Positions 25,133 through 32,610 of a stretch of 62,857 nucleotides of DNA are shown here, in pieces. The stretch is from an uncultured Pelosinus sp. Its GTDB lineage: Bacteria > Bacillota > Negativicutes > Sporomusales > Acetonemataceae. Under the pieces are notes generated by a model, which saw only the letters and a program-made list of their open reading frames with translations, did no database searches and was not told where the DNA came from. The first letter of the stretch is position 1, and each line of letters opens with the position of its first letter. The position numbers and the translations under genes were made by a program. The DNA lies in contig UQPB01000017.1 of the NCBI GenBank assembly GCA_900542835.1, positions 1-62,857 on the forward strand, read 5' to 3'.

Positions 25133-26119
25133 ATGTCGGTTAAAACCCGTGCAGCCTTATTAAAAGCGCCTTATGATATCGAACTTGTGGAAAAGGAACT
25201 TGTATGCGGCGAGGACGATATTATCGTCAAAAATCACCTGATCGGCATCTGCGGTTCGGATAAAAATTTTTACCGGGGACAAATGCCGCCCAAAACGGCT
25301 GAATTCCGTCAGGATCCGAAATTTCCCTTCTGGCTGGGGCATGAAAGCGGCGGTACGGTAGTCGAAGTCGGCGCCAAAGTCAGTGAATACCAGGCGGGCG
25401 ACCAGGTTATCGCCTTTGGCTGGTGCAATAATTACGCCGATTATTTCATGGCTAAGGCCTTCCAACTGCAGCCCGTGCCGGCAGGGCTGGATATGGACCT
25501 GGCGAGCCTGGGGGAACCGCTGGCCTGCGCCATGTACTCGGGCCTCCACGCTGGCGTTCAGCTGGGAGACGTTGTCGTCGTAATGGGCGGCGGCTTTGCC
25601 GGCCAGGTAATCGCCCAGTGCGCCAAAAAGAAGGGCGCCCACAAAGTGGTTGTCGCCGATGTGCTGGACGGTAAGCTGGAACTGGCCCGGAAGCTGGGGG
25701 CGGACCTCGCCGTCAACCTGAAGAAACAGGATTTGAATCAAATCGTGCAGAACCTGACGGCAGGACAGGGCGCCGATGTCGTGGTGGAAGCGGCGGGCAG
25801 CGAGAGCTCCTTCAATACCGCGTCGGAAATTATCAGGCATAACGGCAAGTTTGTCTTCTACAGCTGGGTCACCCAGCCGATTACGCTTAATATCAGCCGC
25901 TGGCATGACGACGGACTGGAGTTTATCAATACCTGTCTGGTGCATCACACCTGGCGCGAGCGTTATGTATGGACGCCGCCCTCGCTGCGTCCGGTGGTAC
26001 AGGGGGATGTCGAGGTCAAGCCGCTGATCACCCATGAGTTCAAGCTCAGTGAGATCAAAGCGGCGTTTGAATTGGCCGACAAGGATGATACAGCGATTAA
26101 GATCGTGCTACGGCCTTAA
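25133..26119 (+). CDS. Zinc-dependent medium-chain dehydrogenase
   Basis: The 328-residue protein is an MDR oxidoreductase. Catalytic-zinc ligands appear in GICGSD (Cys), GHESGG (His-Glu) and LGEPLACA (Glu). The Rossmann motif VMGGGFAGQVIAQ and a following acidic residue (VVVADVLD) suggest NAD use. The four-cysteine structural-zinc loop is missing, so it belongs to a shorter subgroup. It shares the sigma-54 operon with the carrier and would oxidise a hydroxyl group of the imported substrate or a product. The substrate cannot be read from the sequence. Confidence 0.85.
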   Translation: MSVKTRAALLKAPYDIELVEKELVCGEDDIIVKNHLIGICGSDKNFYRGQMPPKTAEFRQDPKFPFWLGHESGGTVVEVGAKVSEYQAGDQVIAFGWCNNYADYFMAKAFQLQPVPAGLDMDLASLGEPLACAMYSGLHAGVQLGDVVVVMGGGFAGQVIAQCAKKKGAHKVVVADVLDGKLELARKLGADLAVNLKKQDLNQIVQNLTAGQGADVVVEAAGSESSFNTASEIIRHNGKFVFYSWVTQPITLNISRWHDDGLEFINTCLVHHTWRERYVWTPPSLRPVVQGDVEVKPLITHEFKLSEIKAAFELADKDDTAIKIVLRP

Positions 26120-26121
26120 AA

Positions 26122-26164
26122 CACAAAAAGGAGTGACGCTTTGCGGGCGCCATTCCTTTTTGTG
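26122..26164. terminator. Strong hairpin closing the catabolic block
   Basis: CACAAAAAGGAGTG (26122-26135) pairs with CATTCCTTTTTGTG (26151-26164) with a single wobble and a 15-base loop. The A-run and T-run at opposite ends let it terminate in both directions. It lies two bases after the dehydrogenase stop and 20 bases before the rplM promoter. Confidence 0.85.
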
Positions 26165-26183
26165 CTTGTTACAGGTTTTCCGC

Positions 26184-26212
26184 TTGACATTGCTGCGTTG
26201 ATTCATTACAAT
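26184..26212 (+). promoter_or_regulatory. Sigma-70/SigA promoter of rplM-rpsI
   Basis: A perfect TTGACA (26184-26189), a 17-base spacer and TACAAT (26207-26212) predict a start near 26219. A strong independent promoter here means rplM-rpsI no longer depend on read-through from truA. Confidence 0.85.
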
Positions 26213-26218
26213 ATCCTT

Positions 26219-26327
26219 ATGAGATTTTGCCACGATTCCACTAGCCCCGGAAATCAAGGTGAAGATCTAGACCTAAGCTTAAATTACTCTGCTATTCTAC
26301 GATTTTCATGCAAGGAGGGATAACTGG
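26219..26327 (+). promoter_or_regulatory. Leader of rplM
   Basis: About 109 bases of untranslated leader precede the rplM start. L13 leader RNAs that bind L13 are known in Firmicutes, and the length fits, but I could not derive a convincing conserved fold by eye, so this is only a candidate. The ribosome-binding site AAGGAGGG lies at its end. Confidence 0.35.
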
Positions 26328-26768
26328 ATGAGAACTACGTTTATGGCCAACGAATCGAACATAGAACGTAAGTGGTATCTCGTGGACGCTGAAGGCAAAA
26401 CGCTGGGCAGACTGGCGGTGGAAGTCGCCAAGGTTCTGCGCGGTAAACATAAACCGACTTACACCACTCATGTCGACACAGGCGACTATGTTGTTATCGT
26501 GAATGCCGCTAAAGTACAACTGACCGGCAAGAAACTGCAGCAAAAAACCTATTTCAGCCATTCCGGCTATGTCGGCGGCACTACCTTTACCACTGCTGGA
26601 AAGCTTATGCAAGACCGGCCGGAAAAAGTCGTCGAACACGCTATCAAAGGCATGCTGCCTAAGAACAGCCTGGGACGCGACATGTTCCGCAAACTGAAAG
26701 TCTACCGCGGCGCGGAGCATCCGCATGCTGCGCAGCAGCCGGAAACGCTTGAATTGAATATTCGATAA
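26328..26768 (+). CDS. rplM: 50S ribosomal protein L13
   Basis: The 146-residue product (MRTTFMANESNIERKWYLVD) is full-length L13, an early 23S rRNA assembly protein. The conserved KGMLPKNSLGRDMFRKLKVY and YRGAEHPHAAQQPE-type C-terminal region are intact. It is separated from truA by the catabolic block but keeps its partner rpsI 20 bases downstream. Confidence 0.97.
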   Translation: MRTTFMANESNIERKWYLVDAEGKTLGRLAVEVAKVLRGKHKPTYTTHVDTGDYVVIVNAAKVQLTGKKLQQKTYFSHSGYVGGTTFTTAGKLMQDRPEKVVEHAIKGMLPKNSLGRDMFRKLKVYRGAEHPHAAQQPETLELNIR

Positions 26769-26788
26769 CCGGAAAGGAGGAACAGCTA

Positions 26789-27181
26789 GTGGCACAAGTC
26801 GTTTACTATGGAACTGGTCGGAGAAAAACTTCGGTTGCCAGAGTTCGTCTGGTTCCGGGAGAAGGCAAGATCGTTGTCAACGATCGCGCTCTTGATGATT
26901 ATTTTGGTCTGAAGACGCTTGAACTGATTGTCAAACAGCCGTTGGCATTAACGGATACGGTTGGCAAATATGATGTACTCGCTAAGGTTGAAGGCGGCGG
27001 CGTATCCGGACAAGCCGGTGCTGTGCGCCATGGAATATCCCGTGCTCTGCTGAAGGTGGATTTGGAATATCGGCCTTTGTTAAAAAAGGCAGGTCTCCTT
27101 ACCCGCGACCCGCGCGAGAAAGAGCGGCGTAAATACGGTCTTAAGAAAGCCCGTAAAGCTTCTCAGTTCTCCAAACGCTAG
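26789..27181 (+). CDS. rpsI: 30S ribosomal protein S9
   Basis: The 130-residue protein has the S9 start (YYGTGRRKTSVARVRLVPGE) and the basic tail ending FSKR that reaches the P-site tRNA. GTG start behind GGAAAGGAGG. It ends the rplM-rpsI operon, followed by a terminator. Confidence 0.97.
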   Translation: MAQVVYYGTGRRKTSVARVRLVPGEGKIVVNDRALDDYFGLKTLELIVKQPLALTDTVGKYDVLAKVEGGGVSGQAGAVRHGISRALLKVDLEYRPLLKKAGLLTRDPREKERRKYGLKKARKASQFSKR

Positions 27182-27193
27182 AAAAACACAGCC

Positions 27194-27236
27194 AAGTCCC
27201 TCAGGTTTTGTAAAAATCCTGGGGGATTTGTTATTT
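27194..27236 (+). terminator. Terminator after rpsI
   Basis: AAGTCCCTCAGG pairs with CCTGGGGGATTT through wobble pairs, with TTTT/AAAA extending the stem inside. A T-rich tail (GTTATTTTG) follows. Confidence 0.75.
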
Positions 27237-27306
27237 TGCGGCAGGAAATAGTGCCCTGAGAGTCTAATATAAAGTATATTCAGGAGTAAAATGGAGGAGG
27301 AACATC

Positions 27307-27969
27307 ATGAAGAAGGTTGTTGTATTTGCGTTGCTGCTGTTGCTGACAACGGCTGCCTCGACCGCGTTTGCCGCCGTTGGGGACAGCCGCTCCGATACAG
27401 CCGCTCTTTATGGAGAGTACCGCATTGTGATTGATTCGGATAATCAGATGTGGACAAAGCTGGATTGGGAGCAGTCCGGCAATCGCTATGCAAAGGAAGC
27501 GACGCTGTGGCACCAGTTCTGGCGCAATGGCCAGGGCTTTCAAATGGTTGTCGCTTACGAAACCGCTAAAGCGGATTCCGTCGTTCAAATCCAGCGTTTT
27601 ACCCCGCAAAACTCCTTTAAGCTTAGCGAAATGAAGGCATTGTTCCCGGAGATCCATCAGCTGCTATTGTCGCCGGACACGGTGATCTTTGCAACCGACG
27701 ACCGGATTACCGCTCATTTTGTCGAGAGCAAGCCGGAGATTACGCTGGGAGCAGTGATCAAAGAGGCGCCGACTTCGGACCGCCAGGGCTACTACACGCT
27801 GATATCGTTTAATATTGTGCAGGAGGGGCGCGTTGTCAAGAATGCCAATCAGATCAACGCCGATACCCTGATTCGCGAATTTGTAATGGAACGGGTTGCT
27901 AAGTCGGACGTTGATGGCAAACTGCAGTCTCGCGGTGATTGGACTCAGATAACGAACTATTTCAAATAA
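27307..27969 (+). CDS. Exported protein of unknown function
   Basis: The 220-residue product has a clear signal peptide (KKVVVFALLLLLTTAASTAF, cleavage probably after AFA at about residue 22). The mature part is mixed alpha/beta, about 195 residues, with many aromatic and charged residues and no recognised catalytic motif. There is no lipobox. It sits alone between two terminators behind GGAGGAAC. I do not recognise a family, but such small exported proteins are common in diderm Firmicutes. Function unknown. Confidence 0.85.
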   Translation: MKKVVVFALLLLLTTAASTAFAAVGDSRSDTAALYGEYRIVIDSDNQMWTKLDWEQSGNRYAKEATLWHQFWRNGQGFQMVVAYETAKADSVVQIQRFTPQNSFKLSEMKALFPEIHQLLLSPDTVIFATDDRITAHFVESKPEITLGAVIKEAPTSDRQGYYTLISFNIVQEGRVVKNANQINADTLIREFVMERVAKSDVDGKLQSRGDWTQITNYFK

Positions 27970-28000
27970 GCTGTCTTCCCTATCGGACAAGAAACCCTTT

Positions 28001-28034
28001 AAGGCGTTTGCGCGTTGCGCAAGCGCCTTTTCCG
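28001..28034 (+). terminator. Terminator after the 27307 gene
   Basis: AAGGCGTTTGCGC and GCGCAAGCGCCTT form a 13-bp stem with one mismatch and a GTT loop, followed by TTTCC. Confidence 0.75.
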
Positions 28035-28112
28035 TGCAGAGCTGAAAACGGCAAAGGAAAACGCAGCGGCATGTAGAATACTATAATTTAGAAATGATTG
28101 CCGGAGGTTTTT

Positions 28113-28916
28113 ATGGCGCCAACAAGAGAGGAACTGCTTGCGTACCTGCGCCAGGCCCGGGCTGATGCGCCTCTGCTGACCAAGGACGAATTGGCAGCGC
28201 TGGCACTGGCTCGTTTTGCCGGTGGCCGGGACGCAGCCAGTCCGGAGACTGAACAGCCTGCCGGACAAATTGAGACTGCCTTGAAGATACCGGCAGCTTC
28301 CGAGCAACTGTTGGATGCTCAGCAGCTGCTTCTGCTTATTGAGGAGCTGTCTCTGCCGGAACAAATAGAAAACGCAGCGGACCAATCAGCGGCGCGGCCG
28401 GAGCCGCAGCCGCCTGTCTGGCCGGTCGTCAACAGGCGGCTGGTGTATAAGACGGTTCTGCTGGGAGTACTCTTTGCCGTGGTTATTGCCGCTGCTTACC
28501 GTTACGGCCTGGATACTGCACCGCCGACTGAGGCTGAACCGGCAGTTGCCGCCGTTGCCGCCGTCAGGACCGCCGTTCCGGATGAAACCGGCGATGTCAG
28601 CCGCTTTGGCAAGCGCTTTGCAGGTAACTCATCCTATTATGATACGAAGTATCGCGGCAAAATACTGGAGATGGTCGGTATTGTCGACAGCGTGGAACGC
28701 AGCGAAAATGGCCGTATTCATGTGACGCTGCTGCTGGCTGATCAGAAGAACAGCGTCATGCGGGCGCGATTCCAGTTTATGCCTGATCAGACAGAAGCGA
28801 TCAGCCTGGCCCAGGGGACAATGGCGGTAATCAAAGGCCGCTACAGCCGTTATCAGGATAAGGTGATCGATTTATTTCCGGCTTCTGTCGTCTATAACGG
28901 CGCCCAGGAGGAGTAA
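28113..28916 (+). CDS. Single-pass membrane protein with OB-fold-like domain
   Basis: The 267-residue protein has a polar Ala/Glu-rich N-terminal region (about 1-110), one membrane helix (LLGVLFAVVIAAAYRYGL, about 120-138), an Ala/Pro-rich linker, and a C-terminal domain from about residue 170. That domain has the pattern YYDTKYRGKILEMVGIVDSV found in tRNA_anti-like OB folds, which often bind ligands or other domains rather than tRNA. The ATG at 28113 follows GGAGG; an in-frame TTG at 28098 is less likely. Role unknown. Confidence 0.8.
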   Translation: MAPTREELLAYLRQARADAPLLTKDELAALALARFAGGRDAASPETEQPAGQIETALKIPAASEQLLDAQQLLLLIEELSLPEQIENAADQSAARPEPQPPVWPVVNRRLVYKTVLLGVLFAVVIAAAYRYGLDTAPPTEAEPAVAAVAAVRTAVPDETGDVSRFGKRFAGNSSYYDTKYRGKILEMVGIVDSVERSENGRIHVTLLLADQKNSVMRARFQFMPDQTEAISLAQGTMAVIKGRYSRYQDKVIDLFPASVVYNGAQEE

Positions 28917-28962
28917 GCAATTTCCCACAGAGAAAACGCGATGTACGTCTACCGGATCACAG

Positions 28963-29017
28963 ATAGACAGAGAGAGCCTGACGCGCATGGGGAGCGCGTC
29001 AGGCTCTCTCTGTCTAT
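28963..29017. repeat. Perfect 23-bp hairpin between convergent genes
   Basis: ATAGACAGAGAGAGCCTGACGCG (28963-28985, 23 bases) is the exact complement of 28995-29017 with a 9-base loop. It lies between the 28113 gene and lexA, which converge. There is no T-run on either side, so it is not a canonical intrinsic terminator. It may still stop polymerase from both sides or be an RNA-processing site. Confidence 0.8.
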
Positions 29018-29053
29018 GGATTCCGTACAGCAGTCTCCGGCCGCTCAGTGTAG

Positions 29054-29665
29054 CTAGAAGCGGCGAAACAAGCCGACGACTTTGCCGATTACCTCGACCG
29101 CATCCGTATAGATTGGCTGCATGGCGTCGTTTTCCGGCTGCAGCCGGTAACGGCCGTTTTCCTTATAAAATCGCTTGACGGTGGCCTCCTCTTCATCCAG
29201 CAGCGCGACGACAATATCCCCGTTATTGGCGGTGCGGGCTTCTCTGACCACAATATAGTCGCCATCGAGAATACCGGCATTAATCATGCTGTCACCACGT
29301 ACGTCGAGCATGAACACGTCATCGCTGCGCCCAACCAGTTCCGCAGGCAGCGAATAGGTGGCCTCAATATTTTCCACCGCTAAAATCGGCTGGCCGGCGG
29401 TAACGCGGCCAACATGGGGCACTTCCACCAGTGTTTGCTGCCGTCGGGATTCGGCGGTGATTTCAATTGCGCGGGGCTTGGTCGGATCCCGCCGGATAAG
29501 GCCCAGCGCTTCAATTTTTGCCAGGTGCGCATGCACCGTGGAACTGGAACTCAGCCCGACCGCTTTGCCGATTTCTCTTACCGAGGGCGGATAGCCTTTG
29601 GTTTGCACGTTCTGTTTAATATAGGCAAGAATTTTTTCCTGCTTGTCGCTTAGCAACGCCGGCAT
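29054..29665 (-). CDS. lexA: LexA repressor
   Basis: The 203-residue SOS repressor has an N-terminal winged helix (GYPPSVREIGKAVGLSSSST) and a C-terminal S24 autoprotease. The cleavage site Ala90-Gly91 (VTAGQP), the nucleophile Ser126 (RGDSMINAG) and the base Lys164 (ATVKRF) are intact. RecA filaments trigger its self-cleavage. It is divergent from yneA, and SOS boxes lie in the shared control region, so both genes are probably LexA-repressed. Confidence 0.97.
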   Translation of the reverse strand: MPALLSDKQEKILAYIKQNVQTKGYPPSVREIGKAVGLSSSSTVHAHLAKIEALGLIRRDPTKPRAIEITAESRRQQTLVEVPHVGRVTAGQPILAVENIEATYSLPAELVGRSDDVFMLDVRGDSMINAGILDGDYIVVREARTANNGDIVVALLDEEEATVKRFYKENGRYRLQPENDAMQPIYTDAVEVIGKVVGLFRRF

Positions 29666-29682
29666 ACGATCACCTCATCGCT

Positions 29683-29721
29683 ATTATAGCACGAACCATC
29701 ATAAAAACAAACAAAAGTTCG
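29683..29721 (-). promoter_or_regulatory. lexA promoter with SOS box
   Basis: On the minus strand TATAAT occupies 29683-29688. A TTTGTT -35 lies 17 bases upstream at 29706-29711. CGAACTTTTGTTTG (29708-29721 read on the minus strand) is a 14-base Firmicutes-type SOS box matching CGAAC-N4-GTTCG at nine of ten defined bases. It overlaps the -35, so LexA would autoregulate. Confidence 0.7.
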
Positions 29722-29731
29722 TATCACCCAC

Positions 29732-29760
29732 TTGACACGAACGAGTGTTTGGTATATTAT
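29732..29760 (+). promoter_or_regulatory. yneA promoter with internal SOS box
   Basis: TTGACA (29732-29737), a 17-base spacer and TATTAT (29755-29760) form a near-consensus promoter. The spacer contains GAACGAGTGTTT (29739-29750), a one-mismatch SOS box, so LexA bound here would block polymerase directly. Confidence 0.75.
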
Positions 29761-29770
29761 CAAGACGACA

Positions 29771-29782
29771 GAACATATGTTC
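29771..29782 (+). promoter_or_regulatory. Perfect SOS box downstream of the yneA promoter
   Basis: GAACATATGTTC is a perfect GAAC-N4-GTTC palindrome, identical in its core to the Bacillus consensus. It lies just after the predicted start site, giving a second LexA site over the transcribed start of yneA. Confidence 0.85.
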
Positions 29783-29802
29783 CGAAGGGCAGTGATGGGG
29801 AA

Positions 29803-30066
29803 ATGAAAATTCTGGCCGGCATGATTATTGTTGTACTTTTTTATCTGGGCAGCGTCTACGCCGATCCGTTGACTGAGCCGCAGATAAGCGTTATTCAGGT
29901 CCGTCCCGGCGATACAGTCTGGAAAATTGCCGCCGATCATACAACTGAACGGCAAGACATTCGTGAAGTGGTTGCCATCATCAGGCAGTTGAATCAACTC
30001 GATCACAATGGCAGCATTCAGCCGGGCCAGCTGTTGAAGGTACCGCAGTCAATCCGGCAGATCTAA
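29803..30066 (+). CDS. yneA: YneA-like SOS cell-division inhibitor (LysM protein)
   Basis: The 87-residue product has an N-terminal membrane helix (KILAGMIIVVLFYLGSVY) and a LysM domain (VRPGDTVWKIAADH...GQLLKVP) from about residue 33. B. subtilis YneA has the same short anchor plus LysM plan, is divergent from lexA, and delays septation during the SOS response. The position beside lexA and three SOS boxes make this assignment strong even though sequence identity could not be measured. The ATG at 29803 is preferred to upstream in-frame starts that overlap the operator. Confidence 0.85.
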   Translation: MKILAGMIIVVLFYLGSVYADPLTEPQISVIQVRPGDTVWKIAADHTTERQDIREVVAIIRQLNQLDHNGSIQPGQLLKVPQSIRQI

Positions 30067-30092
30067 CGAGCCAGAGCCGGGCAATCGCTCTC

Positions 30093-30623
30093 TTATACAA
30101 GCCTGGTGTTCTTACACAGGCACTCCGCATGTTTTTTTAATTCCAGATACCAGTATAATTGTTCATTATATGCGATCCGGTTTAGGCCGCTGGGAGACGG
30201 AACAACAAAGTCGTCAATAGGGGGAACTACGCTGTCGCTCTGCAAACCGCAGGCGACAGCTTTTTTGCCCGAAAATTCGCGGTAGACGCCGATGCCGGCA
30301 TAGCAGGCAATGGCAGGCTGATAGTCTGTCAGCTTTGCTTTCAGGACTGCAGCGCCCTGCCGGTATTCCTGCTTACTGATTTCGGCAGCCGCTTTGCTGG
30401 GGCGGGCAACAATGTTGGTAATGCCGCAGCCCCACTCCAGGAGTTGGCGGCTTTCTGCTGGCCGCAGCTGCCGGGGCGTCAGGCCTGCCGCGGCCAGCAA
30501 TTTCCAGAACCGGTTGGAATGGCCGGCAAAATGACAACCGGTTTCGGCTGAACGCAGCCCTGGGTTAAAGCCAATAAATAAAATACGCAGACGGGGTTTA
30601 ATAATGTCCGCTACTGTTGTCAT
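30093..30623 (-). CDS. mug: G/U mismatch-specific uracil-DNA glycosylase family protein
   Basis: The 176-residue enzyme has the Mug/TDG active-site motif GFNPGLRSAETGCHFAGHSN at about residues 18-37, with Asn19 in the catalytic Asn position, and a second motif in VPSPSGLN. It removes uracil or thymine-derived lesions opposite G in base-excision repair. It converges on yneA with a 26-base gap. Being next to the SOS pair suggests a repair neighbourhood, but no SOS box is seen for it. Confidence 0.88.
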   Translation of the reverse strand: MTTVADIIKPRLRILFIGFNPGLRSAETGCHFAGHSNRFWKLLAAAGLTPRQLRPAESRQLLEWGCGITNIVARPSKAAAEISKQEYRQGAAVLKAKLTDYQPAIACYAGIGVYREFSGKKAVACGLQSDSVVPPIDDFVVPSPSGLNRIAYNEQLYWYLELKKHAECLCKNTRLV

Positions 30624-30677
30624 CTTTTCGCCTCTTTTCAGTTATACTAATTGAAAGTAAAAAACGAGGTGAGTTTC

Positions 30678-32054
30678 ATGCTGATGAACTGGCTGACAAT
30701 GAAGCTGCTGAATCCCATGCTGGATGAGGCAACCGTGAAGATGCTGACCGCCGACTATACAGACAACCCCTTCCTGATGGCTACCGTTGGCGAAAAACTG
30801 GGGCCGCGGGCATTGATTGAGGCTGGTATGCGGGCTGAAAGCGGCAAGGCGCTGGCCCGTCCCTTAGGCAGCCCGGTTGTGCTTTCGCCCTGGGACAAGC
30901 TGCTGCTGAATCCCAAGCAGGTATTTGCTCCAACTATTGCCGATTATACGCAGGTTGATACGAGGACGACCATCGGACCGCTGGCGAAAAGGCCGCTGTC
31001 GCTGGAAACGCCGGTTCTGATCACAGGCATGTCGTATGGCGGGTCGCTGAGCCTGCCGCTGAAAATCGCTTTGGCCAAAGGCGCCTCCCAGGCGGGAACA
31101 GCGACTAATACCGGTGAGTCGGCGATGACCAGTGAAGAGCGCGAAAGCGCTAAATTTTTAATTGGACAGTATCATCGCGGCGGTTGGTTAAGCGGTGCGG
31201 AGCAGTTAGGCCAATTGGATGCCATCGAGATTCAATTGGGGCAGGGCGCCTGGGGCGGCGCCGTCGACGAGCCAATCAGCGCAGCTGAAATCGGCGAGCA
31301 TTTACGCGAAGCATGGCGGTTGGCACCGAACGAGGATACTGTCATTTATGCCCGGCTGCCGGATAAGGATGCAGATCTGGTCAGCCTGGTTGAACGGCTG
31401 AAAGCCGACTATGGAGTTCCGGTTGGCATAAAAATCGCCGGTTCGGATTATATTGAAGACGAATTGGCCGTTATTGCCAGAAGCAAGCCGGATTACCTCG
31501 TCGTCGACGGTTCTGAGGGCGGTACTTCCGCCGCCAACCCTACCTTGCAGGACCATGTAGGCCTGCCGACGCTGCACACGCTTGTCCGGACCATTGACTG
31601 GCTGAGGCAAGCAGGCATCCGTGACCGTATCAGCGTAATTGCCGCTGGCGGACTGACGACGCCGGGCCATTTTCTCAAGGCACTGGCCATTGGCGCCGAT
31701 GCCGTTTACATCGGTACGATCGCACTGATGGCCGCTTTGCAGGCGCAGGTGATCAAAACAACGCCGCAAGCGCCGCCGGTACAGATGGCCCTCTATAACG
31801 GCAAGTTTACGGATCGTCTGGATATCGACCATGCCGCCCGCCACCTGGCTAACTTCCTCGCCTCCTGCAAAGTGGAAATGCAGCTTGCGGCACAGGCTGT
31901 AGGCCGCTATGCGCTGCGCGAGCTTGACCGCAGCGATCTTGTTACGGTGGAAGCCGAACTGGCGGAGTTTATGGATATCCGTTGCGCCGCCAGTCCGCGG
32001 CAGCAGCGGCACAGCCGCCGTTCGCAGCCGGAAACGAGCCTGCCTTTGCAATAG
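30678..32054 (+). CDS. FMN-binding glutamate synthase-like protein (stand-alone GltB domain)
   Basis: The 458-residue product matches the FMN-binding/TIM-barrel domain of the glutamate synthase large subunit. It carries GMSYGGSLSLPLKIALAKGA, VVDGSEGGTSAANPT and AAGGLTTPGHFLKALAIGAD, which line the FMN site. The glutaminase domain and the C-terminal beta-helix domain are absent. Such single-domain proteins occur in anaerobes, where their substrate is often unknown. The ATG at 30678 follows GAGGTGAG. The C-terminal 25 residues are Arg/Ser-rich and unlike the family. Confidence 0.85.
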   Translation: MLMNWLTMKLLNPMLDEATVKMLTADYTDNPFLMATVGEKLGPRALIEAGMRAESGKALARPLGSPVVLSPWDKLLLNPKQVFAPTIADYTQVDTRTTIGPLAKRPLSLETPVLITGMSYGGSLSLPLKIALAKGASQAGTATNTGESAMTSEERESAKFLIGQYHRGGWLSGAEQLGQLDAIEIQLGQGAWGGAVDEPISAAEIGEHLREAWRLAPNEDTVIYARLPDKDADLVSLVERLKADYGVPVGIKIAGSDYIEDELAVIARSKPDYLVVDGSEGGTSAANPTLQDHVGLPTLHTLVRTIDWLRQAGIRDRISVIAAGGLTTPGHFLKALAIGADAVYIGTIALMAALQAQVIKTTPQAPPVQMALYNGKFTDRLDIDHAARHLANFLASCKVEMQLAAQAVGRYALRELDRSDLVTVEAELAEFMDIRCAASPRQQRHSRRSQPETSLPLQ

Positions 32055-32073
32055 TATGATCCTGTTCAGCTTG

Positions 32074-32100
32074 ATCCGCGCGTAGCGCGGATTTCTTTTT
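32074..32100 (+). terminator. Terminator after the glutamate synthase-like gene
   Basis: ATCCGCGC, loop GTA, GCGCGGAT, then TTCTTTTT: a compact intrinsic terminator. Confidence 0.85.
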
Positions 32101-32230
32101 GCCAGGACAGCAATCGTTATTTTCTTGTAAAATCAGCCGCTGCCAGCTGCCGGCAGGCAGGAAAACAGGGGACTTGCCAGAACTAATAAAGTGGATATTA
32201 CCAATATTGATAAAGAAGTGGATGGTGTCA

Positions 32231-32599
32231 ATGGAGGACAGGCAAGTAACTGCTTTGGTCTGCGATGATTCGATTCTGGTCCGCAAGCAATTGAAAGATT
32301 TGCTGGAAACGCTGGGTTGTACTGTCCTGGAGGCCAAAACCGGTTTGGAGGGAGTGGAACTATACCGTCGCGAAAAGCCGCAAGTGGTCTTCCTGGACAT
32401 CGTCATGCCTGAAATGGATGGCATTGCCGCGCTGCAGGCAATCTTAACCGGCGACAGCCGGGCGAAGGTTGTCATGGTTTCATCAGCCGCTACCGCCAGC
32501 CATGTCAAGCAAGCTCTGCAGCTGGGCGCGTTCAGCTTTATTCAAAAGCCGTACACAAAAGAGGACATTCACCAAATTATCCTGTCAATCGGTAACTAG
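32231..32599 (+). CDS. Stand-alone CheY-like response regulator
   Basis: The 122-residue single receiver domain has the acidic pocket (CDDS, residues 11-14), phosphoacceptor Asp56 (VVFLDIVMPEMDG) and Lys106 (FIQKP). There is no output domain, so it acts by protein binding, as CheY does. Start choice is weak: ATG at 32222 and 32231 and GTG 32225 are all in frame, none with a strong ribosome-binding site. Twelve bases separate its stop from the CheX-like gene, so the two form an operon. Confidence 0.88.
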   Translation: MEDRQVTALVCDDSILVRKQLKDLLETLGCTVLEAKTGLEGVELYRREKPQVVFLDIVMPEMDGIAALQAILTGDSRAKVVMVSSAATASHVKQALQLGAFSFIQKPYTKEDIHQIILSIGN

Positions 32600-32610
32600 G
32601 GGTGATGGGC

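Noticed and set aside
25160..26035. A 291-codon antisense frame over the dehydrogenase
   Set aside because: GC-driven shadow of a well-supported dehydrogenase gene.
26141..26323. A 60-codon open frame before rplM
   Set aside because: It overlaps the terminator loop, the promoter and the rplM leader; no ribosome-binding site or similarity.
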